Of a DNA stretch of 64,000 nt, positions 30,687 through 41,284 are shown one piece after another. The first letter of the stretch is position 1; every line of letters begins with the position of its first letter. The notes beneath the pieces are model-generated. The model saw nothing but the letters and a program-made list of their open reading frames with translations. It searched no databases and was not told where the DNA came from. The translations under genes and the position numbers were made by a program. The DNA is from Favolaschia claudopus (lineage: Eukaryota; Basidiomycota; Agaricomycetes; Agaricales; Mycenaceae), in the NCBI GenBank assembly GCA_037176885.1, contig JAWWNJ010000056.1, forward strand, positions 372,001 through 436,000, given 5' to 3'.

Positions 30687-32654
30687 TCAGTTTTCACCCA
30701 ATGGTATTGAAACTATGCAGAAATGACCATAAGAAGGAAGACTAGAGATCCCTCAGGTCAAAAGTCTCAAAATCCACAAAATCATTTTTCCTTCCACGGA
30801 TTTCGCGCTTTCGGTCCGGGCCGAGACATAGCCGGTGGCTGTACGATTCCATCAGCGCATCAAATGTCTGCCGCACCACAGAACCTTGACCAAAACTCAA
30901 CCAAAACCAGGAGATTTCTGCCATGGATGTCTGCTGGGGTCAGAGTTGAGATACTGACTAACTTTAGGCCATGGGTTGATGCCTTTTTTTCCAAAATCGA
31001 AAGTTAGGTACACACACTTTTGACATTTTGCGCAGGAATTTCGCGCTTTTCTAACCCTAGACTAGGGTTACTTCGTTTTCTCTAAAATGCGAATTTTGCC
31101 TATAAACCCACCCCAAGTTCCTGCTAAATCCCAAGTTTCAAAGAATTTTGGGCAAAATTCCGGCTTGATATGAAGCTGTGTCTGCTATCATACTTCTGCC
31201 GTCAACTGGCCGACTTCTGTGCTCAGCTTTTGGTTCTCGGCGCGGCTTTCCTCGAGAAGGAGCCTGATCCGTGTTGACAGTATGTGCCCGTTTAAGCCTC
31301 TTCTTTTCGTTATACAAGCTCCTCTGATAGTTATTGCCGCGCTCTTGTGCCCTTTCCAGTTCCGAGGAACCTTGATTTTCCTTCTCGTGAGTGCTGTCGG
31401 ATTCCGTGCGAAGAGAAGCTGCTGATGCGCGCGCGCCTGCCAGCTGCGCGTCTTGGGCCCGAGAGCGCTTTCTCTTATGTCCCTTCCATCGAATTATGAA
31501 GGAAATGCGATCTATGACGCGTTCTGACGCGTAGGCACGTCGAGACACGCGGGAATATGAAGAATGAAGTCGCGTCGCGCTTGTTTGGTTGTGTTTTCAG
31601 AGCCTTGATCACTGCAATCCGAGCGGTCACAGTCCACGCTGCCACACGCCCCATATCAGTCCAGTATCGGCTCAAATTGATAGTAGAGTATCCGTGGATT
31701 TATTTGTAATGTCCAGAACAGATTGGTCGATTTTTGCCCCAAACCTGGTCATTTGGGTGATACCACCACACGATGGGATGTTATTGGTACCTTGATTGAA
31801 AATCTGTTCTGGACATTACAAATAAAAAGATTTTACATTTTTTCTGGTGTATACTATCAGGCGAGTGAAGGGCCCTCGAAATTTATACCATATTTTGCCA
31901 TCGAAACTGAGGATTTGGCTGGTGTCACAAAATGTAACGCGCACGATGATCTGATCAAAATCCCGTCGAATTTCCGGTACTCAAAGTAAGCCTTCCTGTG
32001 TGTCGGCATCGTTTCTTCATCTTCCAGATTGCGCAGCTTATGCCTGAGATGGACACCCTATTCACCAGTATCGAAGAATCTCAGGGCATCACTAGGTTTA
32101 ACACAGTCAGTGACCCGCAATATGTGAATGAATCTCAATGAGCGATATGGCAGTACACGAAAATCAGGAAAATTATGTAAGTACCATATCCACACCCGTC
32201 TCGACGCTAAAGATGTCCCTCGCAACAGCGAGTTTCATTTCTGCGCCCGCGCTGAGAAGCTGCTCAAAAACTGGGTGGATGAGATTTTAGATGCTGAGGG
32301 GAGTTGTATTTCCAGTGAATAGAGCTGATTAGCAAGTGATGAAAAACTGTTTTTTTTCGAACTTGCTTTATATTGTTGTGGGGGTGTGGAGCTGCTCCGT
32401 ATTTTGTACCTTCTCCCTGCCGCTCGTTGGATCAGGCTCGCCCTGGCCCAATGGACGCATAAAAAGGACGGGAAAAGCGACAGTGTATCTTATGGCAACA
32501 CAGACTGGACAGCTTACATTTGGCGGAGTTATCAGTCCATATTTGATCTCCGGGTAGGAGAACCCCGAAGACAAGTTACCAAAATATGTACCGAAGTGTA
32601 CAGTGGGTCATCTTGGATATTTGACTGCTTGGACCAGCACCCGAGTCTCATATT
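30687..32654. other. no gene recognised; contains inverted repeat
   Basis: Only unsupported short frames. The only structured part is the 26-bp perfect inverted repeat at 31699-31724 and 31801-31826. Confidence 0.45.
31699..31826. repeat. 26-bp perfect inverted repeat, 76-bp spacer
   Basis: Arm 31699-31724 (TTTATTTGTAATGTCCAGAA...) is exactly complementary to 31801-31826. The outer flanks (GATAGTAG at 31678, ACTATCAG at 31853) are also partly inverted, so the full element may run from about 31677 to 31860. It looks like a small MITE or foldback; no target duplication was settled. Confidence 0.65.
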
Positions 32655-32851
32655 AGAGACTTTGCGGTAGCCACCGGTGGCTATCCGAGGCAATTTTTTC
32701 ACGAGACCGGATGACAGCCTCTGGGTAGATTAGCCACTATTTGTACTACCCATTCACGGGATGCCAGGGTGGCTAACTTGAGCGGGAGGCTCAAGACAGT
32801 ATTGCACACGAAGAGCCACAAATAGCCACCGGTGGCTTCCGCAAAGTCTCT
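32655..32851. mobile_element. AGAGACTTTGCG-type MITE, copy 1
   Basis: 197 bp with TIRs AGAGACTTTGCGG followed by an internal palindrome AGCCACCGGTGGCT on both sides. The 3-bp duplication ATT lies at 32652-32654 and 32852-32854. It belongs to the same family as 33885-34335 and 61092-61527. AGAGA ends with 3-bp A/T duplications suggest a PIF/Harbinger-like MITE (inference). Confidence 0.85.
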
Positions 32852-33833
32852 ATTATTCGTGATCTGTAATATTAGCAATTGTTGTTGAATTTATACAATA
32901 CAGACAAGACGTAACGAGTTATATTAAGGCAGTGCGCAATTGTCAGTGTACCCACGTGCATATTGTGAATACGTAGGCAGCTTAACTGAGGTGAAAGACA
33001 TTCCAGGGAGTAAAGATCGCGATGAGGGTGCACCTCGTTTGAATCACAGCAAGGAGGTGAGACGAGAAGAGATCTTCGACAGTGACTGTGGTTATTGCGG
33101 GGGCGAGATAGACGGTAGTTATCGGAAACCGGGCCGACACACCGACCTCCTTTTTGGGAGACAGCGGCTATCAACGGCACCATGATCGGGTCAGGGGTAC
33201 CGTTCACTCCCGACCCGGCTTTTCCACGAACCCCGTGCCACCAACCTCGCACCAACCTGCGGTTTGCATTCATGTCGGACCCCGCCAATAAACATATCCC
33301 CCGTGAGGAAAGATTCCGACGAGCATTCGGTCGGCAATACAAATACGTGCAGGGAATATGGAACGATAATAGAGGGTTTGCGAAGAGCCATGGATGGTTA
33401 CCAATTTCCCCATCAGAGTATTTTGATGGACCAAAACTCGACATGGGTGTGTCGACAAGGTATCCAGGATGAAATCTGCACCCCGAGTTGGGGAGCAGGT
33501 GCTAGGTACTCCTCTAACGGAACTTAGAGGTTTGTGGAGCCATCAGCCATCCAGTGGCTGCATCGCAAAGTCGCTAATGCCGCATTTTGGAATCAGCATT
33601 CGACGGTGTCGCAGCGTGAAGCCGCAATAGCTGCGGGGAGGACAGCGGATGGTAAATGGTCTGTGTTTCGTGCTACTGTTCGCGAATCCCGGTGAGATAT
33701 TACTTTACTTTTCTCGTTTTCTCTCTTCCTTTCTTCATTCGGCGACCACCACATTCGTTTCGTTTTATTGTTCCTTTGATTTGTATTGTAGTGTATAGCG
33801 ATTGTATTGCTCAGAATGAATAAACATATCAGT
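32852..33833. other. no gene recognised
   Basis: An open frame at 33182-33472 (plus) has a plausible composition but no domain and no confirmed partner exon. A short AGAGGTTTGTGG..CGCAAAGTCGCT palindrome at 33526-33577 may be a mini-derivative of the neighbouring MITE family. Confidence 0.4.
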
Positions 33834-35619
33834 CTAGGTACGTGGTCGTGGGTTATGTCCTTCAGCTAGCAGCTTCGCAACAATAGAGAGTTTGCGGTGA
33901 GCCGCCAGAAGCCACCTGGTGGCTCCAACGGCATGCGGATTGGAGCGGCTACGTCATGTGGCGGCTCGTTCAGCGGCTCGGCGCGCGCGGTCCTTAGCAC
34001 AATTTTGAGGTTGGGTACCTTGCATACTTGACAATACCTTCAGCCAATGAGAGTTCATTGTCCAAACGTGCATAATTGTTTTGAATTGAAGCAATTTCCA
34101 GCGTCAACCGAAGTCTCCGGCTCAAATGTGCGATGGCGTCAGATTTTCGAGTCGGTTTTTCTTCGTGTGTGTATGGCTCAAGATATAGATGACTAAGTAC
34201 TAAGAATAGACTTGCAAAACCAAATTTGAACCAGTCTTACCAGCCACCAAACGAGCCGCCAGACAGCATAGCCGCTCCAATCCGCATGCCATTAGAGCCG
34301 CCAGGTGGCTTCTGGCGGCTCACCGCAAACTCTCTAATGATTTGGTTGCGCAAGCGTATCATCTCGTCAAGAAAGAAGTTAAACTTAACTGGTCCCATCT
34401 CCCAACACATCGAGTGATACCCACCAAACCATACATTCGCCTGTTCTGCAGCAGACGAGTTGAAGAACCACGCTTTCCCGTCGACACCCGCCAGCTCTGG
34501 GAATTTTGCTGGGTTGCAGTGCTCTTGACAGAATGTATGGCAGACCTCGTGTTTATTGAGGAAATGGAAGACGTCAACACTCATCCCGATGTCCAAGAAC
34601 CAAGCCTACTGGTCAGGGTGCGCAAGAACTTGCTGTCTAGCGTCACAATTCGTGTCGTAGATCAGGTGCTCGGGTTTGTGGGCGCGAGGAACGGAAAAGG
34701 TCTTCTGAACAAATAACTAGACCGTCCTTGTCAGTGAACATGGCTGAGAGCGGCTGGACAACACTCACAAGAACATTAGAAATGGCCTTGGCATTGTAAA
34801 AGGTTGCACGTTGAACGATGACAGCACACGGGCGTACAAGGAGCTGCTCGTTATGAGTGCGTGATCTTCCCCAGAGGGCCTTGAATTTGCGATTGCCTGT
34901 GTCTGATTTTGATGCTTCACAGGGAACTGTGTCGTCCACGCCGATAGACCCTGGATTCTGCGTGCGACGCACCCGGACTTGACCTCGTACCATTCATCTC
35001 CGTCGTCTTCTTCCTCAAGAACACGGTTTTCATCAACAGGCGCGCTGGGATGATTGAGACGATGTTTTTGTAGCCGTTCTTTAAGGGTGAATGCTGCGCG
35101 TCCTCGCTCGTAATGGAGGCGTTCCATCTTTGAATGCTGAGGGTCTCCTCATGCCTTCTTTCCTTCGACAGCTGGAGATTCGCAGCCAACAATGGAGCAG
35201 ATGGCATCGAGATGGTGATGGTCGGAGCAGAACCGGTGGCGATTGTTATCGAGCTCGTTTGTACAATGGGCAACTTGGCAGCGAATGAAGCCCATCGCCA
35301 CACCATTGCAGAGGACAACCTGTATGTTCTTCGTCGTTCCATCTGGCTGTTTCCACTTCCTCATACAAAGATCACAGCAATGATCAACCTCGTCTTGCCC
35401 CTCCGCAATCACCTCGCGATTCCGGGCTTTCATAGCCTCCGTAAATCTGTGGCGCTGGTCACCGATATGGGGTACTGAAAGGCATGTCCCATTGCGATCA
35501 TTGTAGTCGAGAAGAGTGAGAGTAACAAAGGCGTCGCAGACATGGTCGACGGTCAAATTACATCCAAACTGCCATCCACCGGCTGCAAAATCAAGTTCTT
35601 GTTGTCGAGATAGAGCCAT
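33834..35619 (-). pseudogene. CxC6-like cysteine cluster protein of KDZ transposons
   Basis: From 35619: MALSRQQELDFAAGGWQFG, NLTVDHVCDAFVTLTLLDYN, DHCCDLCMRKW, VQVVLCNGVAMGF, HCTNELDNNRHRFCSDHHHL, ICSIVGCESPAVEGKKA. A TGA (near 35143) then stands where the family has Cys, followed by GDPQHSKMERLHYERGRAAF. Further down: SDTGNRKFKALWGRSRTHN, RATFYNAKAISNVL, an intron or shift, FLNKHEVCHTFCQEHCNP, FFNSSAAEQANVWFGGYHSM, NFFLDEMIRLRNQI. The MITE 33885-34335 follows, and the end VAKLLAEGHNPRPRT stops at 33834. This matches the CxC6-like cysteine cluster associated with KDZ transposases (zinc-binding, expanded in mushrooms). The nonsense codon, frame breaks and MITE make it non-functional; no KDZ catalytic core is seen nearby. 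Confidence 0.8.
33885..34335. mobile_element. AGAGA-type MITE, copy 2, foldback
   Basis: 451 bp, ends AGAGAGTTTGCGGTGAGCC and complement, with long inverted arms of roughly 100 bp that include GCATGCGGATTGGAGCGGCT. The AAT duplication lies at 33882-33884 and 34336-34338. It splits the CxC6 pseudogene between LRNQI and VAKLLAEGHNP, and removal restores the frame. Confidence 0.92.
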
Positions 35620-35799
35620 GTCTTACGAGCGTACACAATTTGTTGCTGAGGCCCTGTGTGACATCGTTGATAGTGGTCATTAAAAACATGAATTAGACAT
35701 ACCATGCAGTGAGCATCAAGCTAATCCAAAGCACGATTAGGGGCGCTCAATTCTTAGCTCGTCGGCTCGTCTCGTCCTAGAAATTATTTAATTGCATGA

Positions 35800-35829
35800 C
35801 TAGCAGTGAGCCCGTGCTTTGCTACGGGA
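35800..35829 (-). repeat. Helitron-like 3' terminus
   Basis: Minus strand: hairpin CCCGTAGC-AAA-GCACGGG, spacer CTCACTG, CTAG, then T. About 130 bp next to it (35800-35935) are also found next to the end at 53029, so both belong to one non-autonomous family. The 5' part is not identified; the Tc1-type element inserted at 35966. Confidence 0.6.
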
Positions 35830-35965
35830 TACACATTTTTCTTTGAATTGAAACTGAGCACGGAAGTTTCGCGCCGTTGACAATCAATATGCCTGCTGGT
35901 TGTCGACCTCGCAGCCTCCTGCTAATAGGTTGTAGCTAAACTTTTGAGTTGGCTCTCATTGATTA

Positions 35966-36368
35966 TTGCAGTTTGCAAATATATTGGCACAGCCGCATTT
36001 TGATAGATTTTGAGGCGCTACAGTATATGATTTATTTCTCCCTCAGTTCTGGGTGGATTCCTTTGAGACCATAACCAAAATTCACCATTTCGAGAGGCGC
36101 ATCCAGCCATACCAAAATTATAGCGAAATACGCGTATCTAAAAATCTCAATATCCTCCAATAGCCGCTCGGCGCGTAGATTTACACAGCGAATTCAGGGC
36201 GCTTTGAGACAAAGTTCAAGGTAAGAACTGTTCATATATCTACTAGCTACACACCTACCAAGTCTGAAACAAAACGGGCGCGGATTGACGCGACCGCGAC
36301 GCGTCGAAGAATCATAAGTGACGCAGTCAGTAACGCGTCACAACTCTTTCTCTTTCTACGTCCATGGC
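35966..36368. repeat. Left 403-bp terminal inverted repeat
   Basis: Starts TTGCAGTTTGCAAATATATT and ends TTTCTACGTCCATGGC, 6 bp before the transposase start. Because the other repeat ends at the start codon of the second gene, each repeat supplies a whole promoter and leader. A possible leader intron starts at GTAAGAACTG (about 36223). Mismatches to the right repeat were seen near 36053, 36100 and 36238. Confidence 0.92.
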
Positions 36369-36374
36369 GCCGGG

Positions 36375-37569
36375 ATGACCAAAGGCAAACCTATCTCTGA
36401 GGACCTACGATGGGCTATTGTGCGCATGCACACTCTGGGGATTCATGTAGAGAGGATTGCTCAGTATACCGACATCAGCAAACGCCAGGTCTATCGAGTT
36501 GTCAACTATTTTGTAACAACGGGAAATGTGCTGCCTGCAAACCAGAGGAAGAAGACAGGAAGAACCCGCCATCTAACTACTCAAGATATTGCTGTATGCC
36601 CCCCCCTGCTTTCTGTGGTCGCGGCGCTAGAGTCTCGCACAGTTTCTGCACGGGTCTTTGGATCAAAGTTGCGATAAATACCTTGAAGAGCTTCAGCTGG
36701 GTCTGGAGGAGACTTGCGGTCGCTCTGTCTCGCTTTCTACGATTTGGAGGGCGCTAAAGCGTAGTGGTTACACCATGGTCAAAGTGAGTTATAGTTGCCG
36801 CTATTGAAAGATGATTGACCGTAGTACCATGGCCAGATCACACGCGTGGCTGCCGAACGTAGCGTTGTAAAGCGCGCGCAGTTCAAGTATCGTACGGGCT
36901 TTTTATACTCCCCGTGGCAACTCGTCTTTGTTGACGAAAGCTCGTGTGACCACCGCACATCGTATCGCGGCTTCGCCTGGGCTATCAAGGGACAACGGGC
37001 AGTCCGAAAAGCATTTTTCATTCGGGGAAAACGGTATGATCTATTCTCTCTTCTGATATTGATGCCAGATATGACCTGTGCATAGCTACTCTGTACTACC
37101 TGCCATATCTCTCGACGGCATCCTCTATGTCAGCATCCTTGAAGGATCCTTCACAACAGAAACATTCATCGATTTTATTGATGGGCTTCTCGACCAAATG
37201 AACCCATTTCCGGGCCCGAATTCGGTGATCGTCATGGACAATTGTCGCATCCATAAATCGGAGGACGTACAAGAAATGATTGAAGCCCGGTATGTGCTCC
37301 AGTATCTTGTATGCTCTCCTTTCATTGACACTACGAGTTCTAGAGGCATGCGCTGTGAATATCTACCGCCTTACTCCCCCGACTACAACCCTATGGAGCC
37401 GGGATTCTCAAAGATGAAGGCGTATATTCGAAGGGAGGGTCAGCTGTATAGGGCAGCTACTGAATCTCTTGACGAAAAGGCTGCTGTTTTGACTCAGTTG
37501 CACAATGCGGTGTACTCTATCACTCCTGAGGATGCCGAAGGATGGTTTCGCCACTCTGGTTACTTCTAA
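36375..37569 (+). CDS. Tc1/mariner-type DD34E transposase
   Basis: Cut-and-paste transposase. Start ATGACCAAAGG at 36375 (MTKGKPISEDLRWAIVRM); the N-terminus is a helix-turn-helix for TIR binding (HVERIAQYTDISKRQVYRVV). Introns at 36594-36642, 36784-36836, 37034-37085 and 37290-37343 have GT..AG ends, total 208 nt, and leave exactly 328 codons plus stop. Junctions read QDIA/FLHGSLDQSCDKYLEEL, YTMVK/ITRVAAERSV, IRGKR/YSVLPAISLD and IEAR/GMRCEYLPPY. DDE_3 catalytic residues: FVDESSCD, IVMDNCRIH and YNPME, with 34 residues between the second D and E. No stop or frameshift; it ends GWFRHSGYF. Nearest class is Tc1 (IS630-Tc1-mariner). Confidence 0.92.
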
Positions 37570-37690
37570 CTTTGTATCGTATCAAGCATGATATGTATTT
37601 GGCATTTTACGAACAAGAAAAAGAATTACAGGATATTTGAGTGCAAAGCGTGTCAAAAAACAGTTGTGTCAAAGTGAGTCAGGAAGTTGT

Positions 37691-39418
37691 TCAGTCGCGT
37701 GCCGCCCATGCCTTTTTGCGCTCTCGATCAGCCTTCCGAATTTTCTTGCAGTCTCTCTTCGCATATCGGGCTAACAATTTTGCCGTACCCTCCTTCATGT
37801 CGACGCAGACGCGCTGTAATAGCCCCACCACAGCATCTCCTTCATCACCGAGCTGGTCGATCCGAACGTAGCCAGTTGCCTGCAGGGCATCGCCGAACCG
37901 ATGGAAGCCGTGACCATCTTCATCATCAGCTGCAAGCTCCAACAGCCAATCGCAAATTTTCGGGTACGAGACTGGGCTACCGTCGTCCTGAGAGTCAAGG
38001 CTGGGACCATGACGCAGCGGGGTGCGCGCTGCAGATTGTGCGGCATGAGGGGCTGCGGCTGCTTCTGGAGCCGGAGCTGGAGCGTGTGGGGGAGGGTATG
38101 GAGGATATCCGGGCATAGGCCCGTAATACTGCGGATACGGGTAGAATGGGGGAGGAGGATGATTCTGCTGTTTCACAGGTCGAGTGGGGGCTGCGGCCAT
38201 CGAGCCATTGTTGAGGTTCAATGGAATCGAGTCGGGCGGCTTAGTTATTGATGTGTGCGCGCCTGCGGACTGAAAGGAAAGTTACAACAAAGAAAACGTG
38301 AGCGAGAAACTGTAAACGTACCAAAAGTAGGCTCCAAAGGCTTAGCTGCTTGTCGGAAACAGCAACGTGTTCTCCATTACTCGCCACCAAGCAAAAACTA
38401 TTCCCGTGCTTATTGCACTGATGCTCCTCTTTCAGCTCCCGCAGATACTCGGCACCGCTTTTCTTCTTCGACGCTCCTTCATCGTCTTCCCCATCGCTAG
38501 AATCATCTGCAATCTGGCGCAAAACTTTCAGCAAAGGTGACAAGCGAGGAATAGAAGAGAACGTACTCTGTTCTTGTTCTGTGACTTGTGCTTGCTCTTG
38601 CCCTTGCTCTTCTCCTTGGAATCCTTGTTCTTCTCCCTGAGATCAACGATTGTCACCTGGACCTTCTTCTGACGGCCTTTACCCTTCTTTCCTTCGCGCT
38701 CCCTGTTCTCCATGACGATGGCAAGAAAGAGCTCTTCAATATGCTTGGCTTCAGTGAGGCGGCGAGGTGGATTGGCCTTGGGCCAGAAACTCAGTTTATA
38801 TCCAATATGGAGCTCGGCTTTAGGGACTTCCATTTTATCAGCGAGAGTTCGGCGAAGCTGGGACATAGTGATGGAGGACGAAATAGAAATTGTATAAGTG
38901 GCATTGTCGATGGGATAGATGAACTCGGCCTCGAATTCTGGTATGAGTTTCAGTCTGAAGACCTCTTGGATGGAATTGAATTTTGAGAACGTACGTTCAT
39001 ACTCTTCTTCTTCTTCTTCCTCCTCCTCCTGCTCCTGTTCGTGCTCAGAATCTTCATATGTAGGGTCCTCTTGACCTTCACTGGCCGAGCGCCGACGTAG
39101 ACCAAGTAAAGCTACCGCTGCTGCGTCGACAGCAGCTTGAGCATCAGGGTCGATAGGTGAAGAAGAGCGAGAGGGGAGAGAGTGATTTAGGACGGTGTCA
39201 TTTCCAATTTCAGAGTCAGAATTATCGGAGCCAAGGGGATTGCTGCTGGTAGTAGGATTTGGTAGTGTTAGCTTGATTTTTTTCGGCAGTTTAGCTGTTT
39301 GCGGTGTGGGGCTCAGTGCGGGCTTCTGGTTTTTCGGGGGGCGGCCAGGACCTTTCTTTTTGGGAGGTTCTTCGGGGGCCTTGTCGCGTGCTTTTCTTTT
39401 GCGTTTGGTTTCAGCCAT
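37691..39418 (-). CDS. Transposon accessory protein, AT-hook, unknown function
   Basis: Starts at 39418 inside the right TIR boundary (MAETKRKRKARDKAPEEPPK). Introns 38514-38566 and 38270-38321 leave 540 codons plus stop; junctions are NKNR/IADDSSDGEDDEG and LWSLLL/SAGAHTSITKPPD. Parts: basic N-terminus with AT-hook GPGRPPKNQK (about 29-38); acidic run of Glu (about 127-142); a compact central region EFIYPIDNATYTISISSSIT..KLSFWPKANPPRR; Lys-rich stretch; NGEHVAVSDKQLSLWS; Pro/Tyr-rich region; C-terminal segment LLELAADDEDGHGFHRFGDA..KKAWAARD. I recall similar proteins as common and unnamed in Agaricomycetes. Position inside the TIRs and a shared promoter suggest a DNA-binding partner of the transposase (inference). 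Convergent 3' ends are 121 bp apart. Confidence 0.85.
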
Positions 39419-39816
39419 GGACGTAGAAAGAGAAAGAGTTGTGACGCGTTACTGACTGCGTCACTTATGATTCTTCGACGCGTCGCGGTCGCGTCAATCC
39501 GCGCCCGTTTTGTTTCAGACTTGGTAGGTGTGTAGCTAGTAGGTATATGAACAGTTCTTACCTTGAACTTTGTCTCAAAGCGCCCTGAATTCGCTGTGTA
39601 AATCTACGCGCCGAGCGGCTATTGGAGGATATTGAGATTTTTAGATACGCGTATTTCGCTATAATTTTGGTATGGCTGGATGTGCCTCTCGAAATGGTGA
39701 ATTTTGGTTATGGTCTCAAAGGAATCCACCCAGACCTGAGGGAGAAATAAATCATATACTGTAGCGCCTCAAAATCTATCAAAATGCGGCTGTGCCAATA
39801 TATTTGCAAACTGCAA
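39414..39816. repeat. Right 403-bp terminal inverted repeat
   Basis: Reverse complement of 35966-36368 with only a few substitutions. Its inner end is the CCATGGC that contains the start codon of the accessory gene. Confidence 0.92.
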
Positions 39817-39818
39817 TA

Positions 39819-41284
39819 AATAATATTATTCTCCCTTATCTGCCATCCAAGCGACACAATTCACGGCGTACTTCCTGACTATACATCCCACTACGAAGTT
39901 CCGCTTCATATCTCAGGAATTTACTGCGTTGACTTTCTCCATGTCGATCTTCACGTCGTGGTTGATTGAGCATCCATTCATGATCCTTCACAATCGTTGA
40001 GTGGGGGGGATATGTCATGGATAACATGTTGGGTATGTGGACAATGGTCCACATAGGAGGGTAAGCTTGCTTCAGTGCGAATGGGAATTCAACATCCTGG
40101 TCTGATACGTCCAATTCACCCATTTACAGTAGCTAATCTTGCTAAATTCGGGCAACATTATTGGCTCGAACAGTTTTTCGCCCGATTTGGGTAACCAACT
40201 TATTCAGTTGACGAACCTCAGAACCGTCTCAGTAACCGCCCTCATATCCACCTTCAAACCCCTTTTGCTCCTCATGAATCTGGTTGCACACTCAGTGGCC
40301 CTTTTTTGTTGAATCATTAATTTTGACAGCTATAGCCTATACTCACTGGGTAGTAGTAAGTATATCCAAGACACTGGTAGTAGCACAAAGTCTGGTAATG
40401 TTTTTTGAAGTTGCTCAAGGCATTCCCTGAGCCCCGGCATTAGTGGCAAAGTGCTCGTAACTTGAGGAGGCTTGTAATTTACAAAATTTGATGTTTACTG
40501 AATTCTTTCTTAATGAGCAAGCAACCATTGAGTATATAGGTGTTGGTAGGGTACTGTATATATGCTTATTCACAGCACATGAGGTTCAAATGAGCCAATT
40601 GAATCTGAGTTGAACCAAAGTTGAACACTCAGAAAAGTTCATTCGGCGCGCAGTCCGAAGTCACATGACAATGACAGTGACGGCCGTTCCCGATTGGTTC
40701 CCGAAGTCCGAGGCCACGGACTGGACAGTGCTTACAAAGCATCCGGACGGACATTTGTAAGCATCTGCATTCTGGAGCCCTATACCGATGAATGGGGAAG
40801 CAACTTCAATCAAGCAAGCTTCCCCATTAGGCCATTTTGGGAATACTCAACGATCGTGAGTTTCCTCGGTTTCATTTATTATTTCATTCCTCTTGTCTCT
40901 TGGTTATGATACATTGATGATGCTTCTATGGTTACGAATCATGTATATAACTAGGGATACAGCAGGAATATACTTCACTTCTCCCATCTACACACCTCTC
41001 GCACGCTGCGCCCATTCTACTGCTTTATTGCTTTAGTCTCGGTCCCGCCGCCGCCAAGTCTCGCACTGCCGGCCGCCTGGACCACCTGTCCAACCGTCAC
41101 GCTTCGCGCTGCCGGACTACTCGGACTCACGCATCGTACTGGATCTGTCAAACGGGTTTAGTGAACTCAACAACAATAGGAAAACTCGCCTTTTCTATTA
41201 CACTGGTGGACACATTGGGAACTCGTTCATTCGCAGTTCCCAGTATCTTCTCCTAATTCCCAGGGACCCCTCTCGGCATCATGA
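39819..41284. other. no gene recognised; one hairpin
   Basis: The open frame 39836-40123 (minus) has no recognised domain. A perfect 11-bp hairpin (AATGGGGAAGC..GCTTCCCCATT) lies at 40791-40828 with a 16-nt loop; its role is unknown. 40920-41280 is promoter-like leader sequence before the helicase fragment, with no repeat end recognised. Confidence 0.4.

Larger units (their letters stand above)
35966..39816 (+). mobile_element. Two-gene Tc1/mariner-type transposon, apparently intact
   Basis: 3,851 bp flanked by TA (35964-35965 and 39817-39818). Inverted repeats of 403 bp each (35966-36368 and 39414-39816) differ at only a few positions. Between them lie two convergent genes: a DD34E transposase (plus, 36375-37569) and an AT-hook protein (minus, 37691-39418). 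Both have frame-consistent introns and no break. TIR similarity and intact genes indicate a recent, possibly active element. It landed in sequence adjoining a Helitron-like end. Confidence 0.92.

Noticed and set aside
33182..33472. Open frame of 96 codons with a natural-looking composition
   Set aside because: No domain, no upstream or downstream exon, and dense alternative frames on both strands.
33526..33577. Mini version of the AGAGACTTTGCG MITE
   Set aside because: The ends match only in part and the flanks show no duplication; too short to claim.
40694..40909. Short plus-strand frame with a hydrophobic end
   Set aside because: No start context, homologue or splice partner; overlaps the 40791 hairpin.
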